Origin: an uncultured Collinsella sp.
Lineage (GTDB): Bacteria; Actinomycetota; Coriobacteriia; Coriobacteriales; Coriobacteriaceae
Assembly (NCBI GenBank): GCA_958445065.1
Contig: CAUCQW010000005.1
Location: 52,424-116,423, forward strand
DNA length: 64,000 nucleotides
Reading direction: 5' to 3'
The translations under genes were made by a program, and so were the position numbers. The notes beneath the pieces were generated by a model. That model was given only the letters and a program-made list of their open reading frames with translations, ran no database searches and was not told the DNA's origin. Of this stretch, positions 8,962 through 18,014 are shown in pieces (the first letter of the stretch is position 1; every line of letters starts with the position of its first letter).

Positions 8962-8984
8962 TGATATAGGAAGCATCTATATCA
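8962..8984. promoter_or_regulatory. LysR-type operator upstream of metE-like gene
   Basis: The arms TGATATAG and CTATATCA form a perfect palindrome around a 7-base centre. The middle 13 bases fit the LysR T-N11-A rule. The site is about 85 bases before the start of the methyltransferase gene and just after the LysR gene, which fits activation by that regulator. Confidence 0.6.
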
Positions 8985-9016
8985 AACTGTTATAAACGTA
9001 TATTTTACGATGACCA

Positions 9017-9030
9017 TATGAGCGCTCATA
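9017..9030. promoter_or_regulatory. 14-bp perfect palindrome in metE-like promoter region
   Basis: TATGAGCGCTCATA is self-complementary without a spacer and lies 40 bases before the start codon. It could be a second operator for another factor; nothing else identifies it. Confidence 0.4.
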
Positions 9031-9070
9031 CTCTGTCCCAGTAAAGCAACCAATGCAAAGGGAGATATCT

Positions 9071-10204
9071 ATGAGCACTTCGATTCAACCGAACGCGCCG
9101 TTTCGTGCCGATATCGTCGGCAGTTTTCTTCGTCCGCAGGCTGTAAAGGATGCCCGTGCCGCCTATGTCGCGGGTAAACTCGACGCTTCCGGCCTTAAGG
9201 CCGTCGAGGACGAGGCCATCCGCGACTTAGTGGCCAAGCAGAAGGCCGCCGGCCTGCAGGTGATCACCGATGGCGAGTTCCGCCGCAGTTACTGGCACCT
9301 CGATTTTATGTGGGGCCTTAACGGCATTGAGCGCCGCACCTCACGCACGGGTTATATGTTCCATGACGAGGAGACGACGGCCGACACCGCCGTGGTTACC
9401 GGTCCCATTAGCGGCGAGAACCACCCGTTCGTCGAGCATTTTAAGTTTGTCAAGGCGCTTGAGGGGGAGGGCCAGGTCGCGCGTCAAACCATTCCGGCGC
9501 CGATCCAGACGTTCTCGGAGGTTACGCTCGACCGCTGCGATGGACAGCAGGAGAGTCTGCGCGCCGTCTACAAGACCGATGAGGAACTTGCCGACGCCAT
9601 TGCAGCCGCTTATCGCACGGTGATCGCCGACCTGTATGCCGCGGGCTGCCGCAACATCCAATTTGATGACTGCACCTGGGGCATCTATTGCGATACGGAC
9701 TTTGTGTCCAAGACTGGCATGAGCCCGGTTGACCTGCAAAAGGTGAGCGAGCTGGGCGTGGCGCTCAACAATGCTGCCATCGCGGGCAAGCCCGACGATC
9801 TGGTTATCAACACGCATGTGTGCCGCGGCAACTATCACTCCACGTATGCCTTCGAGGGTGGTTACGATCCCATTGCGCCGTACCTGTTCGCACATGAGAA
9901 CGTCGACGCGTTCTACCTTGAGTTCGATACGCCACGCGCCGGTGGCTTTGAGCCGCTTAAGTACGTTGCTCCCGGCAAGAAGGTCGTGCTGGGCCTGGTG
10001 ACCACCAAGGCGGCTGAGCTTGAGGACGAGGACGTTATCGTCGAACGTATCCAAGAGGCCGCAAAGTATGTGCCGCTCGAGAACCTGTACCTGTCGCCCC
10101 AGTGCGGCTTTGCCAGCTGCGAGATTGGCAACAAGCTGACCGAGGACGAACAGTGGGCAAAGATCGCGCTGGTCAAGCGCATTGCTGAGCGCGTTTGGAA
10201 GTAA
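9071..10204 (+). CDS. MetE C-terminal-like cobalamin-independent methyltransferase (YxjG/YxjH type)
   Basis: A 377-residue single-barrel relative of the MetE catalytic domain, like YxjG/YxjH of Bacillus, rather than full-length MetE (about 750). The start is the ATG at 9071 behind AAGGGAGA. Zinc-thiolate motifs are visible: the His-Cys of NTHVCRGNYHST and the late Cys in SPQCGFAS. Such proteins transfer a methyl group to homocysteine or a related thiol from a small methyl donor. Whether this one uses folate or another donor is not clear. No SAM riboswitch is seen upstream; LysR control is more likely. Confidence 0.88.
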   Translation: MSTSIQPNAPFRADIVGSFLRPQAVKDARAAYVAGKLDASGLKAVEDEAIRDLVAKQKAAGLQVITDGEFRRSYWHLDFMWGLNGIERRTSRTGYMFHDEETTADTAVVTGPISGENHPFVEHFKFVKALEGEGQVARQTIPAPIQTFSEVTLDRCDGQQESLRAVYKTDEELADAIAAAYRTVIADLYAAGCRNIQFDDCTWGIYCDTDFVSKTGMSPVDLQKVSELGVALNNAAIAGKPDDLVINTHVCRGNYHSTYAFEGGYDPIAPYLFAHENVDAFYLEFDTPRAGGFEPLKYVAPGKKVVLGLVTTKAAELEDEDVIVERIQEAAKYVPLENLYLSPQCGFASCEIGNKLTEDEQWAKIALVKRIAERVWK

Positions 10205-10327
10205 CGTTACCGCTTGCAGGTGACGGCGCGCGCGAGACATGGTGTATCACGTACAATGGTTCGGATCGTATCGTTCGGGCAGGTTATCCGATATGCCTGA
10301 TCGCCCTTCCATCATGAAAGGACTTCC

Positions 10328-11662
10328 ATGTCCCAATCCTCGACGCCCGCCGTCACCGATGCCATCTACGACGCATCGTCGCTCGGCCGCCCGCGCATGT
10401 TCGTGTTGGGTTTGCAACACATGTTTGCGATGTTCGGAGCAACGGTGCTCGTGCCCGTGCTCACCGGCCTTTCCGTTTCGGCGACGCTTCTGTTCGCCGG
10501 CATCGGCACGCTGCTGTTTCATTTTCTATCGCGCGGTAAGGTGCCTGCGTTCCTGGGCTCGTCGTTTGCCTTTATCGCGGGTTATGCCGCCATTGCGCCC
10601 AACGGCGAGGCCGAGCTTTTGCCCTACGCCTGCCTGGGCGTTGCCTGCGCCGGTCTGCTCTATCCGGTGCTCGCGGCCCTGTTCCGTGCCTTTGGCGCCA
10701 AGCGTGTCATGCGCTTCTTTCCGCCGGTGGTGACCGGTCCCATCGTCATTTCCATCGGCCTGATCCTAGCGAGCTCTGCCATTGCCAACTGCCAGACCAA
10801 TTGGCTTGTTGCCGTTGTCGCTGCGGCCGTCATCGTCATCTGCAATATTTGGGGCCGCGGCATGGTCAAGATCGTGCCGATCCTGCTGGGCGTCGTGGTG
10901 AGCTATACCGTTGCGGCCGCGTTGGGTGAGGTCGATTTTTCGGGCGTTGCCGCCGCTCCGTGGGTCGGTCTGCCCATCGTGTGGGACAACACCGTGTTTG
11001 CGCTCTTTGGCCCGCAGTTCGATAGCGGTCTTGCCACGACGGCCATCATCACCATCATGCCGCTGGCCTTTGCAACTATGATCGAGCATATCGGCGATAT
11101 CTCCGCCATTGGCTCTACCTGCGAACGCAATTACATTGCCGATCCCGGTCTGCACCGTACCCTGCTCGGCGATGGCCTGGCGACCATCTTGGCATCGCTC
11201 TTTGGCGCCCCCGCCAATACGACGTATGGCGAGAACACCGGCGTGCTTGCCTTGACGCGTGTGTTCGACCCGCGTGTGATTCGCATTGCCGCCTGCTGCG
11301 CCATTGTGCTTTCGTTCTGCCCCAAGTTTGCTGCGGTGATTGCCGCCATGCCGGCGTGCGTTATCGGCGGTGTGTCACTCGTGCTCTACGGCATGATCAG
11401 CGCCGTTGGCGTGCGTAACCTCATCGAGAATCAGGTTGATTTCCAGAACAACCGCAACGTGCTGGTGGCGGCTCTGGTGCTCGTGCTTTCGCTCGGCATT
11501 GCCTACAGTACCGCCGGTGCCATCGTGCTGGAGCTGGGCGGCGTGACGATTTCGCTTTCGGGCCTTGCCGTGGGCTCGCTGGTGGGCATTGTGCTCAACG
11601 CCATCCTGCCCGGTAATGACTTTGAGTTTGATACTTCCGAGCTTGAGGAGACTGCTGAATAG
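10328..11662 (+). CDS. uraA: Uracil permease UraA/PyrP family (NCS2)
   Basis: A 444-residue NCS2 nucleobase permease with about 12-14 hydrophobic segments. Family stretches are MFAMFGATVLVP near the N-terminus, FLGSSFAF, and TTYGENTGVLALTRV, which is typical of the uracil branch. It should import uracil with protons across the cytoplasmic membrane. The start ATG at 10328 follows GAAAGGA. It appears monocistronic, ending at a strong bidirectional terminator. No PyrR-type leader structure could be recognised with confidence in the 123-base upstream region. Confidence 0.9.
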   Translation: MSQSSTPAVTDAIYDASSLGRPRMFVLGLQHMFAMFGATVLVPVLTGLSVSATLLFAGIGTLLFHFLSRGKVPAFLGSSFAFIAGYAAIAPNGEAELLPYACLGVACAGLLYPVLAALFRAFGAKRVMRFFPPVVTGPIVISIGLILASSAIANCQTNWLVAVVAAAVIVICNIWGRGMVKIVPILLGVVVSYTVAAALGEVDFSGVAAAPWVGLPIVWDNTVFALFGPQFDSGLATTAIITIMPLAFATMIEHIGDISAIGSTCERNYIADPGLHRTLLGDGLATILASLFGAPANTTYGENTGVLALTRVFDPRVIRIAACCAIVLSFCPKFAAVIAAMPACVIGGVSLVLYGMISAVGVRNLIENQVDFQNNRNVLVAALVLVLSLGIAYSTAGAIVLELGGVTISLSGLAVGSLVGIVLNAILPGNDFEFDTSELEETAE

Positions 11663-11680
11663 TAGCTGCGTTCAGCCAAA

Positions 11681-11726
11681 TTAAAAATGGCGTCCATGCG
11701 TATGTACGCGTGGACGCCATTTTTAA
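11681..11726. terminator. Bidirectional terminator between uraA and esterase gene
   Basis: A 16-base perfect stem (TTAAAAATGGCGTCCA with its complement) has A-rich and T-rich ends, so it can terminate both convergent genes. The stop codon of the esterase gene lies inside the right arm. Confidence 0.9.
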
Positions 11727-12388
11727 TGCGTCAGTATCCAGTGGATGCCGCGCGCCATGCGCAGGTCAGTTTGGGCAAAGTGATTGCCGGGGTTGAGCTC
11801 CAGCGTTGTTGGAATGTCACGCTCGATAAACAGCTCTTCCATCGCACGCGTATCGTCGAGTACGTGCCGCATCATGCGGTTGGGCGTCTTGGTTTCCTTT
11901 TTACCGAGCGACAGATAGGCGGCGTCGGGCGTGGCTGTCATCGTGCGCTCGCGCGCGTAGTCGATAAAGCCGGGGAACCACAGCGACCCCGATGCACTTG
12001 CCGCGCGCTCAAAGACATCTGTTTGCCAAAGTGCCCACAGTGAAAAAAGACCCGCCAACGAGTAGCCGGCAATGCCGCGCCAGGTGGGCGGGCAGGGAAG
12101 TGATGATTCGGCCTCTGGGATTATCTGATTCAGCAGCTCATCGAGAAACTCAGACGCCTGTCCGCCAAAGGGCTCGGCATCTCGTATAGTTCCGTCGCAT
12201 TCCCAGGGGCTCAGCTCGCGATTCCAATCGAGTCCTCCAATGGCGGCAAGGGTGAAGGGCGGGCAGTCGAGCTCTCGGCAGCGCTCGTAGACTTCACTAC
12301 CGTCGCCCATAACCACGGGAAGGTAGATGACGGGCGCGCCTTCCACACACTCTGAATAAACGGTTATCTGCTTATGATGCGCTTCCAA
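11723..12388 (-). CDS. Alpha/beta hydrolase, enterochelin-esterase-like
   Basis: A putative serine esterase of 221 residues from TTG at 12388, which has GAGAG upstream. A longer GTG start at 12436 (237 residues) lacks a ribosome binding site. The nucleophile elbow is GYSLAG, and a likely catalytic His is in GNHFAQTD near the C-terminus. The fold and length resemble the Fes/IroE and esterase D group. There is no signal peptide. The substrate is unknown and no siderophore genes lie nearby, so the family name should not be read as function. It converges on uraA and shares its terminator. Confidence 0.78.
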   Translation of the reverse strand: MEAHHKQITVYSECVEGAPVIYLPVVMGDGSEVYERCRELDCPPFTLAAIGGLDWNRELSPWECDGTIRDAEPFGGQASEFLDELLNQIIPEAESSLPCPPTWRGIAGYSLAGLFSLWALWQTDVFERAASASGSLWFPGFIDYARERTMTATPDAAYLSLGKKETKTPNRMMRHVLDDTRAMEELFIERDIPTTLELNPGNHFAQTDLRMARGIHWILTH

Positions 12389-12463
12389 GGCAGGCTTCTC
12401 TCGGTGTTGTGATATTGACAGCCTCAATTGTCGCACGCTGGCGCGGGGGCAGACGCTAAAAGA

Positions 12464-12498
12464 AAGGCGCGGAGCCGCTCGATGCGACTCCGCGCCTT
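12464..12498 (-). terminator. Intrinsic terminator of the AzgA-type permease gene
   Basis: An 11-base GC stem (AAGGCGCGGAG with CTCCGCGCCTT) is followed on the minus strand by TTTT, 28 bases after the permease stop codon. Confidence 0.9.
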
Positions 12499-12525
12499 GA
12501 TGTTCTGCTTTAGCAGACTATGCCG

Positions 12526-13836
12526 TTACGCCACGAAGAAGTAGACGAGGAAGGCAAGGGCTGCGATCCACATGAGCGGCTTGATCTTGGAGGCCTCGCC
12601 CTTAAAGAGCGCGACGATCACGTAGGCGATAAAGCCCAGGCCAATGCCGGCAGAGATGGAGTAGGTGAAGGGCACGCCGGCGACGATCATGAACGCCGGG
12701 AAACCCTGCGACACGTCGGACCAGTCGATCTCGGAGGCTTCGCTCATCATGAGGTAGCCGACGTAGACCAGAGCACCGCAGGTGGCGGCGCTGGAAACGA
12801 TGGTGACGATGGGGGAGAAGAACGCGGCGAGAATGAACAGCACGCCGGTGGTGACGGAGGTGAGGCCCGTGCGGCCACCGTCGGCGGCGCCGGAAGTGGA
12901 CTCGACGAAGGTGGTGATGGAGGAGACGCCCATGAAACCGCCCACAGCAGCGGCGGCGGAGTCGACGATCAGGATCTCCTTGATATTCTCGACGTTGCCG
13001 TCGTCGGTGAGGAACTCGCCCTGCTTGGCTACGGCCATCGCGGTGCCCATGGTGTCGAAGAAGTCACTCATGAGCAGCGAGAACGAGATGACGAGGAGCG
13101 TGGGGTCGGTAAGGACCTTGACGATGGCGGGCACGCCGCCGGCGTCGGCGATGGGGCCACCGATGCTCGAGAAGTCGAGCGGGGCGATGATACCGGTCGG
13201 AGCATGGGTCACACCTAGGGGGATACCGGCGATGACGGCGACGACGATGCCGATGAGCAGCGAGCCGGGGACGTTGCGGCAGGCGAGGGCGACTGTCACC
13301 AGGATGGAGATGATGCCGACGATGAAGGTGGGGGAGGTGATGTCGCCCAGACCGACGAGTGTACCGGCGCCAGCGGTGATAATGCCGGCATCGCACAGGC
13401 CAATCATGGCGATGAACAGGCCCAGACCCACCGAGATGGCGTGACGCAGGACAACCGGGATGGCGTCCATGATGGCCTCGCGCAGGCCACAAAGCACGAG
13501 CAGCAAGATGACGATACCCTCGAGGAAGATGACGCTCATGGCCACGTGCCAGTCACCGCCGCAGACGGTGGTGGTGATTCCAGCGATCATCGCGTTGACG
13601 CCTAAGCCCGACGCGCAGGCGAGCGGGCGGTTGGCGAAGATGCCCATGCAGATGGTCATGATGCCGGCGCCCAGGCAGGTGGCGCAGGCGAGCGCTCCCG
13701 CATCGATGCCAGCGCCCGAGAGCACTGCGGGGTTGACGGCGATGATGTAGGCCATCGCCAGGAATGTTGTCAGTCCAGCGCGCAGTTCGGTCCCGATTGT
13801 GGACCTGCGCTCGCTGACGTGAAATAGTTCGTCCAT
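12526..13836 (-). CDS. Guanine/hypoxanthine permease, AzgA family (PbuG-like)
   Basis: A 436-residue membrane permease of the AzgA branch of nucleobase transporters. The start is the ATG at 13836 behind AAGGAAAGGG. Typical stretches are GLTTFLAMAYIIAVNP, GLGVNAMIAG, and the central SDFFDTMGT with the conserved Asp-Phe-Phe-Asp. It should import purine bases with protons. It stands alone and is divergent from the deformylase-like gene. No purine riboswitch was seen in the 193-base upstream region. Confidence 0.9.
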   Translation of the reverse strand: MDELFHVSERRSTIGTELRAGLTTFLAMAYIIAVNPAVLSGAGIDAGALACATCLGAGIMTICMGIFANRPLACASGLGVNAMIAGITTTVCGGDWHVAMSVIFLEGIVILLLVLCGLREAIMDAIPVVLRHAISVGLGLFIAMIGLCDAGIITAGAGTLVGLGDITSPTFIVGIISILVTVALACRNVPGSLLIGIVVAVIAGIPLGVTHAPTGIIAPLDFSSIGGPIADAGGVPAIVKVLTDPTLLVISFSLLMSDFFDTMGTAMAVAKQGEFLTDDGNVENIKEILIVDSAAAAVGGFMGVSSITTFVESTSGAADGGRTGLTSVTTGVLFILAAFFSPIVTIVSSAATCGALVYVGYLMMSEASEIDWSDVSQGFPAFMIVAGVPFTYSISAGIGLGFIAYVIVALFKGEASKIKPLMWIAALAFLVYFFVA

Positions 13837-14029
13837 GCATACCCTTTCCTTGCTCGGCCCCGAGTTTAGGCCGATTGACACGAACTCACCCACTATAGCC
13901 CCTTTACGACGCTGTTGTTCCTCGCATGTTGATGTTCGGCGCTTTGTAGCAGACGGACGGTATTTTTCGCATGAAAATGTGTGGGTACCGTATACTTAAG
14001 CGGTTACAACGACCCCTATGGAGGAACGT

Positions 14030-14449
14030 ATGATTAAAGAGCTTTGCCACGACGAGGCTATTCTGTCCCAGCGTTGCGAGGTTGCGACCGTCGAGGACGA
14101 GTCGGTTGCTCAGGACCTGATCGATACCATCAAGTCGCTCGACGATGCCGGCTGCTTGGCCGCTAACCAGATTGGCGTTACCAAGAAGGTTTGCGTCTAC
14201 CTGGACGATGCCGGCGAGCCCCACGTGCTCTACAACCCCCGTCTGGTGTTTGGCCTGGGCGCCAGCAAGATGGAGGAGAGCTGCCTGACGCACGAGGAGG
14301 TCACCAAGTCCACGCGCTATATCAAGTGCAAGGTCGCCTTTGATCAGATCGTCGACGGCAAGATGAAGGAGTGCCGCCGCGACTACGCGGGCTTTGAGGC
14401 ACAGATGATCCAGCACATGATTGACCACTGTCTAGGAAAGTTGGTCTAA
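14030..14449 (+). CDS. Peptide deformylase-like protein with altered catalytic motif
   Basis: A 139-residue protein of the peptide deformylase family, starting at ATG 14030 behind GGAGGA. Motif 1 is GCLAANQIG. Motif 2 reads ESCLT instead of EGCLS but keeps the metal-ligand Cys. Motif 3 reads QHMIDH instead of QHEIDH: both His ligands remain, but the catalytic Glu is Met. In known deformylases that Glu is essential, so this copy may be inactive or altered in function. A canonical deformylase is encoded at 21661-22071. The gene appears monocistronic with its own terminator. Confidence 0.88.
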   Translation: MIKELCHDEAILSQRCEVATVEDESVAQDLIDTIKSLDDAGCLAANQIGVTKKVCVYLDDAGEPHVLYNPRLVFGLGASKMEESCLTHEEVTKSTRYIKCKVAFDQIVDGKMKECRRDYAGFEAQMIQHMIDHCLGKLV

Positions 14450-14482
14450 GGGGAACAAAGCACCACACTTCGTCTCTTTTGG

Positions 14483-14517
14483 TCCGGGCGTGACATTGTT
14501 GTCATGTCCGGGCTTTT
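14483..14517 (+). terminator. Intrinsic terminator after deformylase-like gene
   Basis: Arms TCCGGGCGTGACA and TGTCATGTCCGGG pair over 13 positions with G-U wobbles around a four-base loop, followed by CTTTT. Confidence 0.85.
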
Positions 14518-14580
14518 GCGTTTAGCGCCTTTTTGTTTGGTGACAATAACCTTAGCAGGAACGTAAAGCTAGGAGGCGCT

Positions 14581-15546
14581 ATGTGTACGAGCATTCGATT
14601 TACCGATAATTCTGGCCACATGTATCTAGGCCGCAACCTCGACTGGAGCTTTGACTACGGCCAACAGGTTCGCGTGATGCCGCGCGGGTTCCACATTCCG
14701 TATTCGTTTATCGACGACGCGACAGCGGCACACGCGGTGATTGGTATGTGCATCGATTACAAGAACTATCCCATGTTTTTCGACTGCGGCAACGATGCGG
14801 GCCTCGCCGTGGCGGGTCTCAATTTCCCGGGTTATGCCGAGTATGCCGAGGGCCCTGTCGACGGCAAGAACAATATCGCGGCCTATGAGTTTCCCCTGTG
14901 GGTGGCAGCGACGTTCTCGACGGTCGATGAGGTCGAGGACGCGCTGCGCGACACGGTGATTGTCGCCAAATCTGCCGGAGAGGGGCTGGGCGTGTCGCTG
15001 CTCCATTGGATTATCGGCGACAGCCAGCGCAGCATCGTGGTCGAGATGATGGCTGACGGCCTGCATGTATACGACGATCCGGTCGATACCCTTGCCAATC
15101 AGCCCACCTTCCCGTGGCACATGGAAAACCTGCGCACCTATATCACGGCCACAAGCGATTTTCCGCAGACGGCGACATGGCGTGGCGCCGAGCTCAAGCC
15201 CTATGGCGCGGGTGCCGGCATGCGCGGTATTCCGGGTGACTGCTATTCGCCGAGCCGTTTTGTAAAGGCGGCGTACCTCAATGCCAATTACCCGCAAAAG
15301 GAGAGCGAGACCGAAAACGTCGTTCGCATGTTCCGCTCGCTCGAGGGCGTGGTGATGATCGAGGGAGCGTCCAGGATGGGCGATGGCAAGTTCGAGAAGA
15401 CTATCTACACCGGATGCTTTAGTGCGCGCACGGGCAATTATTACTACGCGATGTATGGGGATCCGTCGATTCGCTACGTGAGCCTGATGGATGCCGAGGG
15501 CGCGAGCCCCGATAGGCTCGTGGTTCCCGAGCCGCGCCGTTCGTAG
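14581..15546 (+). CDS. Bile salt hydrolase (choloylglycine hydrolase family)
   Basis: A 321-residue Ntn-hydrolase that cleaves the amide of glycine- or taurine-conjugated bile acids. The ATG at 14581 follows AGGAGG, so after Met removal the N-terminus is Cys2, the nucleophile. The other expected residues are at or near their usual positions: R18, D21, N81 in GLNFPGYA, N173 in LANQPTFP, and R226 in SPSRF. Asn at the position-82 equivalent, rather than Tyr, favours bile salts over penicillin V. There is no signal peptide, so it is cytoplasmic. It is monocistronic. Confidence 0.88.
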   Translation: MCTSIRFTDNSGHMYLGRNLDWSFDYGQQVRVMPRGFHIPYSFIDDATAAHAVIGMCIDYKNYPMFFDCGNDAGLAVAGLNFPGYAEYAEGPVDGKNNIAAYEFPLWVAATFSTVDEVEDALRDTVIVAKSAGEGLGVSLLHWIIGDSQRSIVVEMMADGLHVYDDPVDTLANQPTFPWHMENLRTYITATSDFPQTATWRGAELKPYGAGAGMRGIPGDCYSPSRFVKAAYLNANYPQKESETENVVRMFRSLEGVVMIEGASRMGDGKFEKTIYTGCFSARTGNYYYAMYGDPSIRYVSLMDAEGASPDRLVVPEPRRS

Positions 15547-15569
15547 CCGTTAGCTTTACTGCAATGCAA

Positions 15570-15605
15570 AGCGGCCCTGCGTCTCTCGTGAGGCGCAGGG
15601 CCGCT
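15570..15605. terminator. Bidirectional terminator between bile salt hydrolase and kup genes
   Basis: Arms AGCGGCCCTGCG and CGCAGGGCCGCT form a perfect 12-base GC stem between two convergent stop codons. Confidence 0.85.
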
Positions 15606-15625
15606 GTCGTTGATTTGTGGCGTTG

Positions 15626-17857
15626 CTAGAAGTTGGCGTCGTTGAGTTGTTCGCTCTCGAGGCCGTCGAGCTGTTGCTGTTCGGGCGTATCGGCGACGCT
15701 CTCGAGCAGCTCGGTGGGATCGACGTTCATGTCCTTACCGGCCTCGTTGCCGTTGACCAGGTCGTCCGAGAAGATATCGACTTCCATTTCCTCGGCTTCC
15801 TCGATTTGGACCTCGAGTGGCACCTGGGTGCGTACGAGCTTGACTGCTGGACGCATGCGGGCAAAGAGCGGTACGTACTCGATGATGATGGCCGAGTTCT
15901 CAAGACCGTACCAGCGTGCCGGGCTTCCGCAGGCGCGGCGGACGGCATACTTGATGGCCATCACGCGATGGTCGTTGCGGTTGATGTCCGTCTCGGGAGC
16001 AAGCATCTTGCGCAGCATGCAAAAACGGAAGTCGCCCACGTTGCCGCGCGTCTCGTAGATGGAGTAGGTGTGATGCTGCGGCGGCAGCTCGCCCGATGCC
16101 ATCAAGTCGCCAACGATCTGACGCAGGTAGGCATTGATGCGCTGGTTGACCTTAAAGCCCAGGTCCAAGCGCACGCGGAACAAAAAGTCCGTGCCAAAGG
16201 TCTCGACGGAATACTCGTGCGTATAGGGTTCGTCGGTAACGTGCACGTTGATGAACCAATATGCCTTGGCGCGCTTGGGGTGCTTGTCCAGGATGGAATA
16301 GAGCACGTCGCGGTCGAGCGTGAGCGGGTCGGGGCTGTTGGTGAGAAATACCAGATTGTCGGCGAGCACGGGATAGGTCTCGTCGTTGCGCAGGCGGTTG
16401 AGCTGATCGATGTACTTGGAGACGGGCAACAGAATCGTCTGCGTGCGCTCGATGGCGGTGCCACGGCGCCACACGTACATAAGGCCAAACAGCAGTGCGG
16501 CCAGGAAGATCATCACATAGCCGCCGTCAAAGAACATGGTGAGGCACGAGGCGAAGAAGCACAGCTCAATGGCACCAAAGAGCAGGGCGAAGACGCAGGC
16601 GCCCAGCTTGTGCTTGAGAATGCCAGCGATATAGCTCGTCAAAAGCGTCGTGGTCATGAGCATGGTCACGGTAATGGCGAGGCCGTAGGCGCTCTCCATG
16701 CGCTCGGAGTTTTGGAACAGCAGCACGATGAAGATGCAGCCGACCCACATGATGTTGTTGACGAGCGGAATATAGAGCTGGCCCTTGGTGTCGCTGGGGT
16801 AGTGGATGCGCAGATGCGGCATAAGGTTGAGGCGCGTGGCCTCGGATACCAGCGAGAACGAGCCGGTGATGAGCGCCTGCGAGGCGATGATGGCCGCTAC
16901 GGCCGAAAGTACGATGGCAAAGGGGCGCAGGGGCTCGGGAAGCATCATATAAAACGGGTTGACGATATCCATCGCGAGCATCTGGGGGTTGGAGTTATTG
17001 GCGAGCAGCCAAGCTCCCTGACCCAGATAGTTGAGGATAAGGGCCGCCTTAACAAACGGCCAGGATGCATAGATGTTGGCCTTGCCAACGTGGCCCATGT
17101 CCGAGTAGAGGGCCTCGGCGCCGGTCGTCGACAGGAAGACAAAGCCGAGCACCATGATGCCCGAGTGGTTGATGGGCGAGAACAGGAACATGATGCCGCG
17201 GATGGGGTTGAGCGCGCGCAGGATGGATAGGTTGCCGAGCATGTTGAACAGGCCGGCGCCTGCCAGGAACAGGAACCACAGCGTCATGAGCGGGCCGAAC
17301 AGCTTACCGATCGACGAGGTACCGGCGCGCTGCATGGCAAATAGGCCGCAGATAATGATGATGGTGATGATGATGACGTTGGTCTGGCCGTCGCCCAAAA
17401 GCGCGTGGCCCCACTCGATAGTGCGCAAGCCCTCGATGGCCGTGGTAACCGTGACGGCGGGGGTGAGGATGCCGTCGGCGAGCAGCGCCGCGCCGCCGAT
17501 CATGGCGGGGAGAATCAGCCATGGCGCCACCTTGCGCACGAGGCTGAATAGGGCGAAGATGCCGCCCTCGTTGTGGTTATCGGCCTTCATGGCGATAACC
17601 ACGTACTTGACCGTGGTCACGAGCGTCATGGTCCAGATGACAAGCGAAAGCGCTCCCAAGATCATGTCTTCGCTGACGGTACCGATGCCGCCGTTGTTGG
17701 CGACGATTGATTTCATGGTGTACATGGGGCTCGTGCCGATGTCGCCATAGACGACGCCGAGCGTTACGAGCAGCATGCCAGCGGAGAGGGGAATGGCTCC
17801 GTGCCCGCCCTGCCCATGCTGGCCTTGGAGGTTTGCCTCCAGTTTGTTGTGTGCCAC
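15626..17857 (-). CDS. kup: Kup-family potassium uptake transporter
   Basis: A 743-residue K+/H+ symporter of the KUP/HAK family with about 12 membrane segments and a long cytoplasmic tail. The hallmark stretch GVVYGDIGTSPMYTM lies near residue 45. I chose GTG at 17857 because AAGGGAG sits just upstream; an ATG at 17875 would add six residues but lacks a ribosome binding site. It is longer than E. coli Kup (622) because of the C-terminal extension, which ends in an acidic run. No c-di-AMP riboswitch is recognisable upstream. Monocistronic. Confidence 0.93.
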   Translation of the reverse strand: MAHNKLEANLQGQHGQGGHGAIPLSAGMLLVTLGVVYGDIGTSPMYTMKSIVANNGGIGTVSEDMILGALSLVIWTMTLVTTVKYVVIAMKADNHNEGGIFALFSLVRKVAPWLILPAMIGGAALLADGILTPAVTVTTAIEGLRTIEWGHALLGDGQTNVIIITIIIICGLFAMQRAGTSSIGKLFGPLMTLWFLFLAGAGLFNMLGNLSILRALNPIRGIMFLFSPINHSGIMVLGFVFLSTTGAEALYSDMGHVGKANIYASWPFVKAALILNYLGQGAWLLANNSNPQMLAMDIVNPFYMMLPEPLRPFAIVLSAVAAIIASQALITGSFSLVSEATRLNLMPHLRIHYPSDTKGQLYIPLVNNIMWVGCIFIVLLFQNSERMESAYGLAITVTMLMTTTLLTSYIAGILKHKLGACVFALLFGAIELCFFASCLTMFFDGGYVMIFLAALLFGLMYVWRRGTAIERTQTILLPVSKYIDQLNRLRNDETYPVLADNLVFLTNSPDPLTLDRDVLYSILDKHPKRAKAYWFINVHVTDEPYTHEYSVETFGTDFLFRVRLDLGFKVNQRINAYLRQIVGDLMASGELPPQHHTYSIYETRGNVGDFRFCMLRKMLAPETDINRNDHRVMAIKYAVRRACGSPARWYGLENSAIIIEYVPLFARMRPAVKLVRTQVPLEVQIEEAEEMEVDIFSDDLVNGNEAGKDMNVDPTELLESVADTPEQQQLDGLESEQLNDANF

Positions 17858-17956
17858 GAGGACTCCCTTAGACATCCGGTTATCTGTCTAGGACAAAAAA
17901 CTTTATGCCGTCTTTATACATACAAGAGCAGTTTGGCACATCGGGTTATTTTAGAC

Positions 17957-17980
17957 AATAATCCTCAGCTGGGGATTATT
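17957..17980. terminator. Hairpin downstream of the EamA transporter gene
   Basis: AATAATCC and GGATTATT pair around a CAGCTG-containing loop, 35 bases past the EamA gene stop and about 100 bases before kup. It could end the EamA transcript or belong to the kup promoter region. Confidence 0.55.
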
Positions 17981-18014
17981 TATCTACGCAGGTAGCATTT
18001 CAAAGCAGGGGCTT

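Noticed and set aside
8916..9070. SAM or other riboswitch before the MetE-like gene
   Set aside because: Only short palindromes are present; no S-box blocks can be read.
15617..17230. 537-codon frame opposite kup
   Set aside because: Shadow of the Kup gene; composition is charged and without family features.
17876..18014. c-di-AMP (ydaO) riboswitch upstream of kup
   Set aside because: Potassium genes often carry it, but the conserved blocks are not recognisable in this gap.
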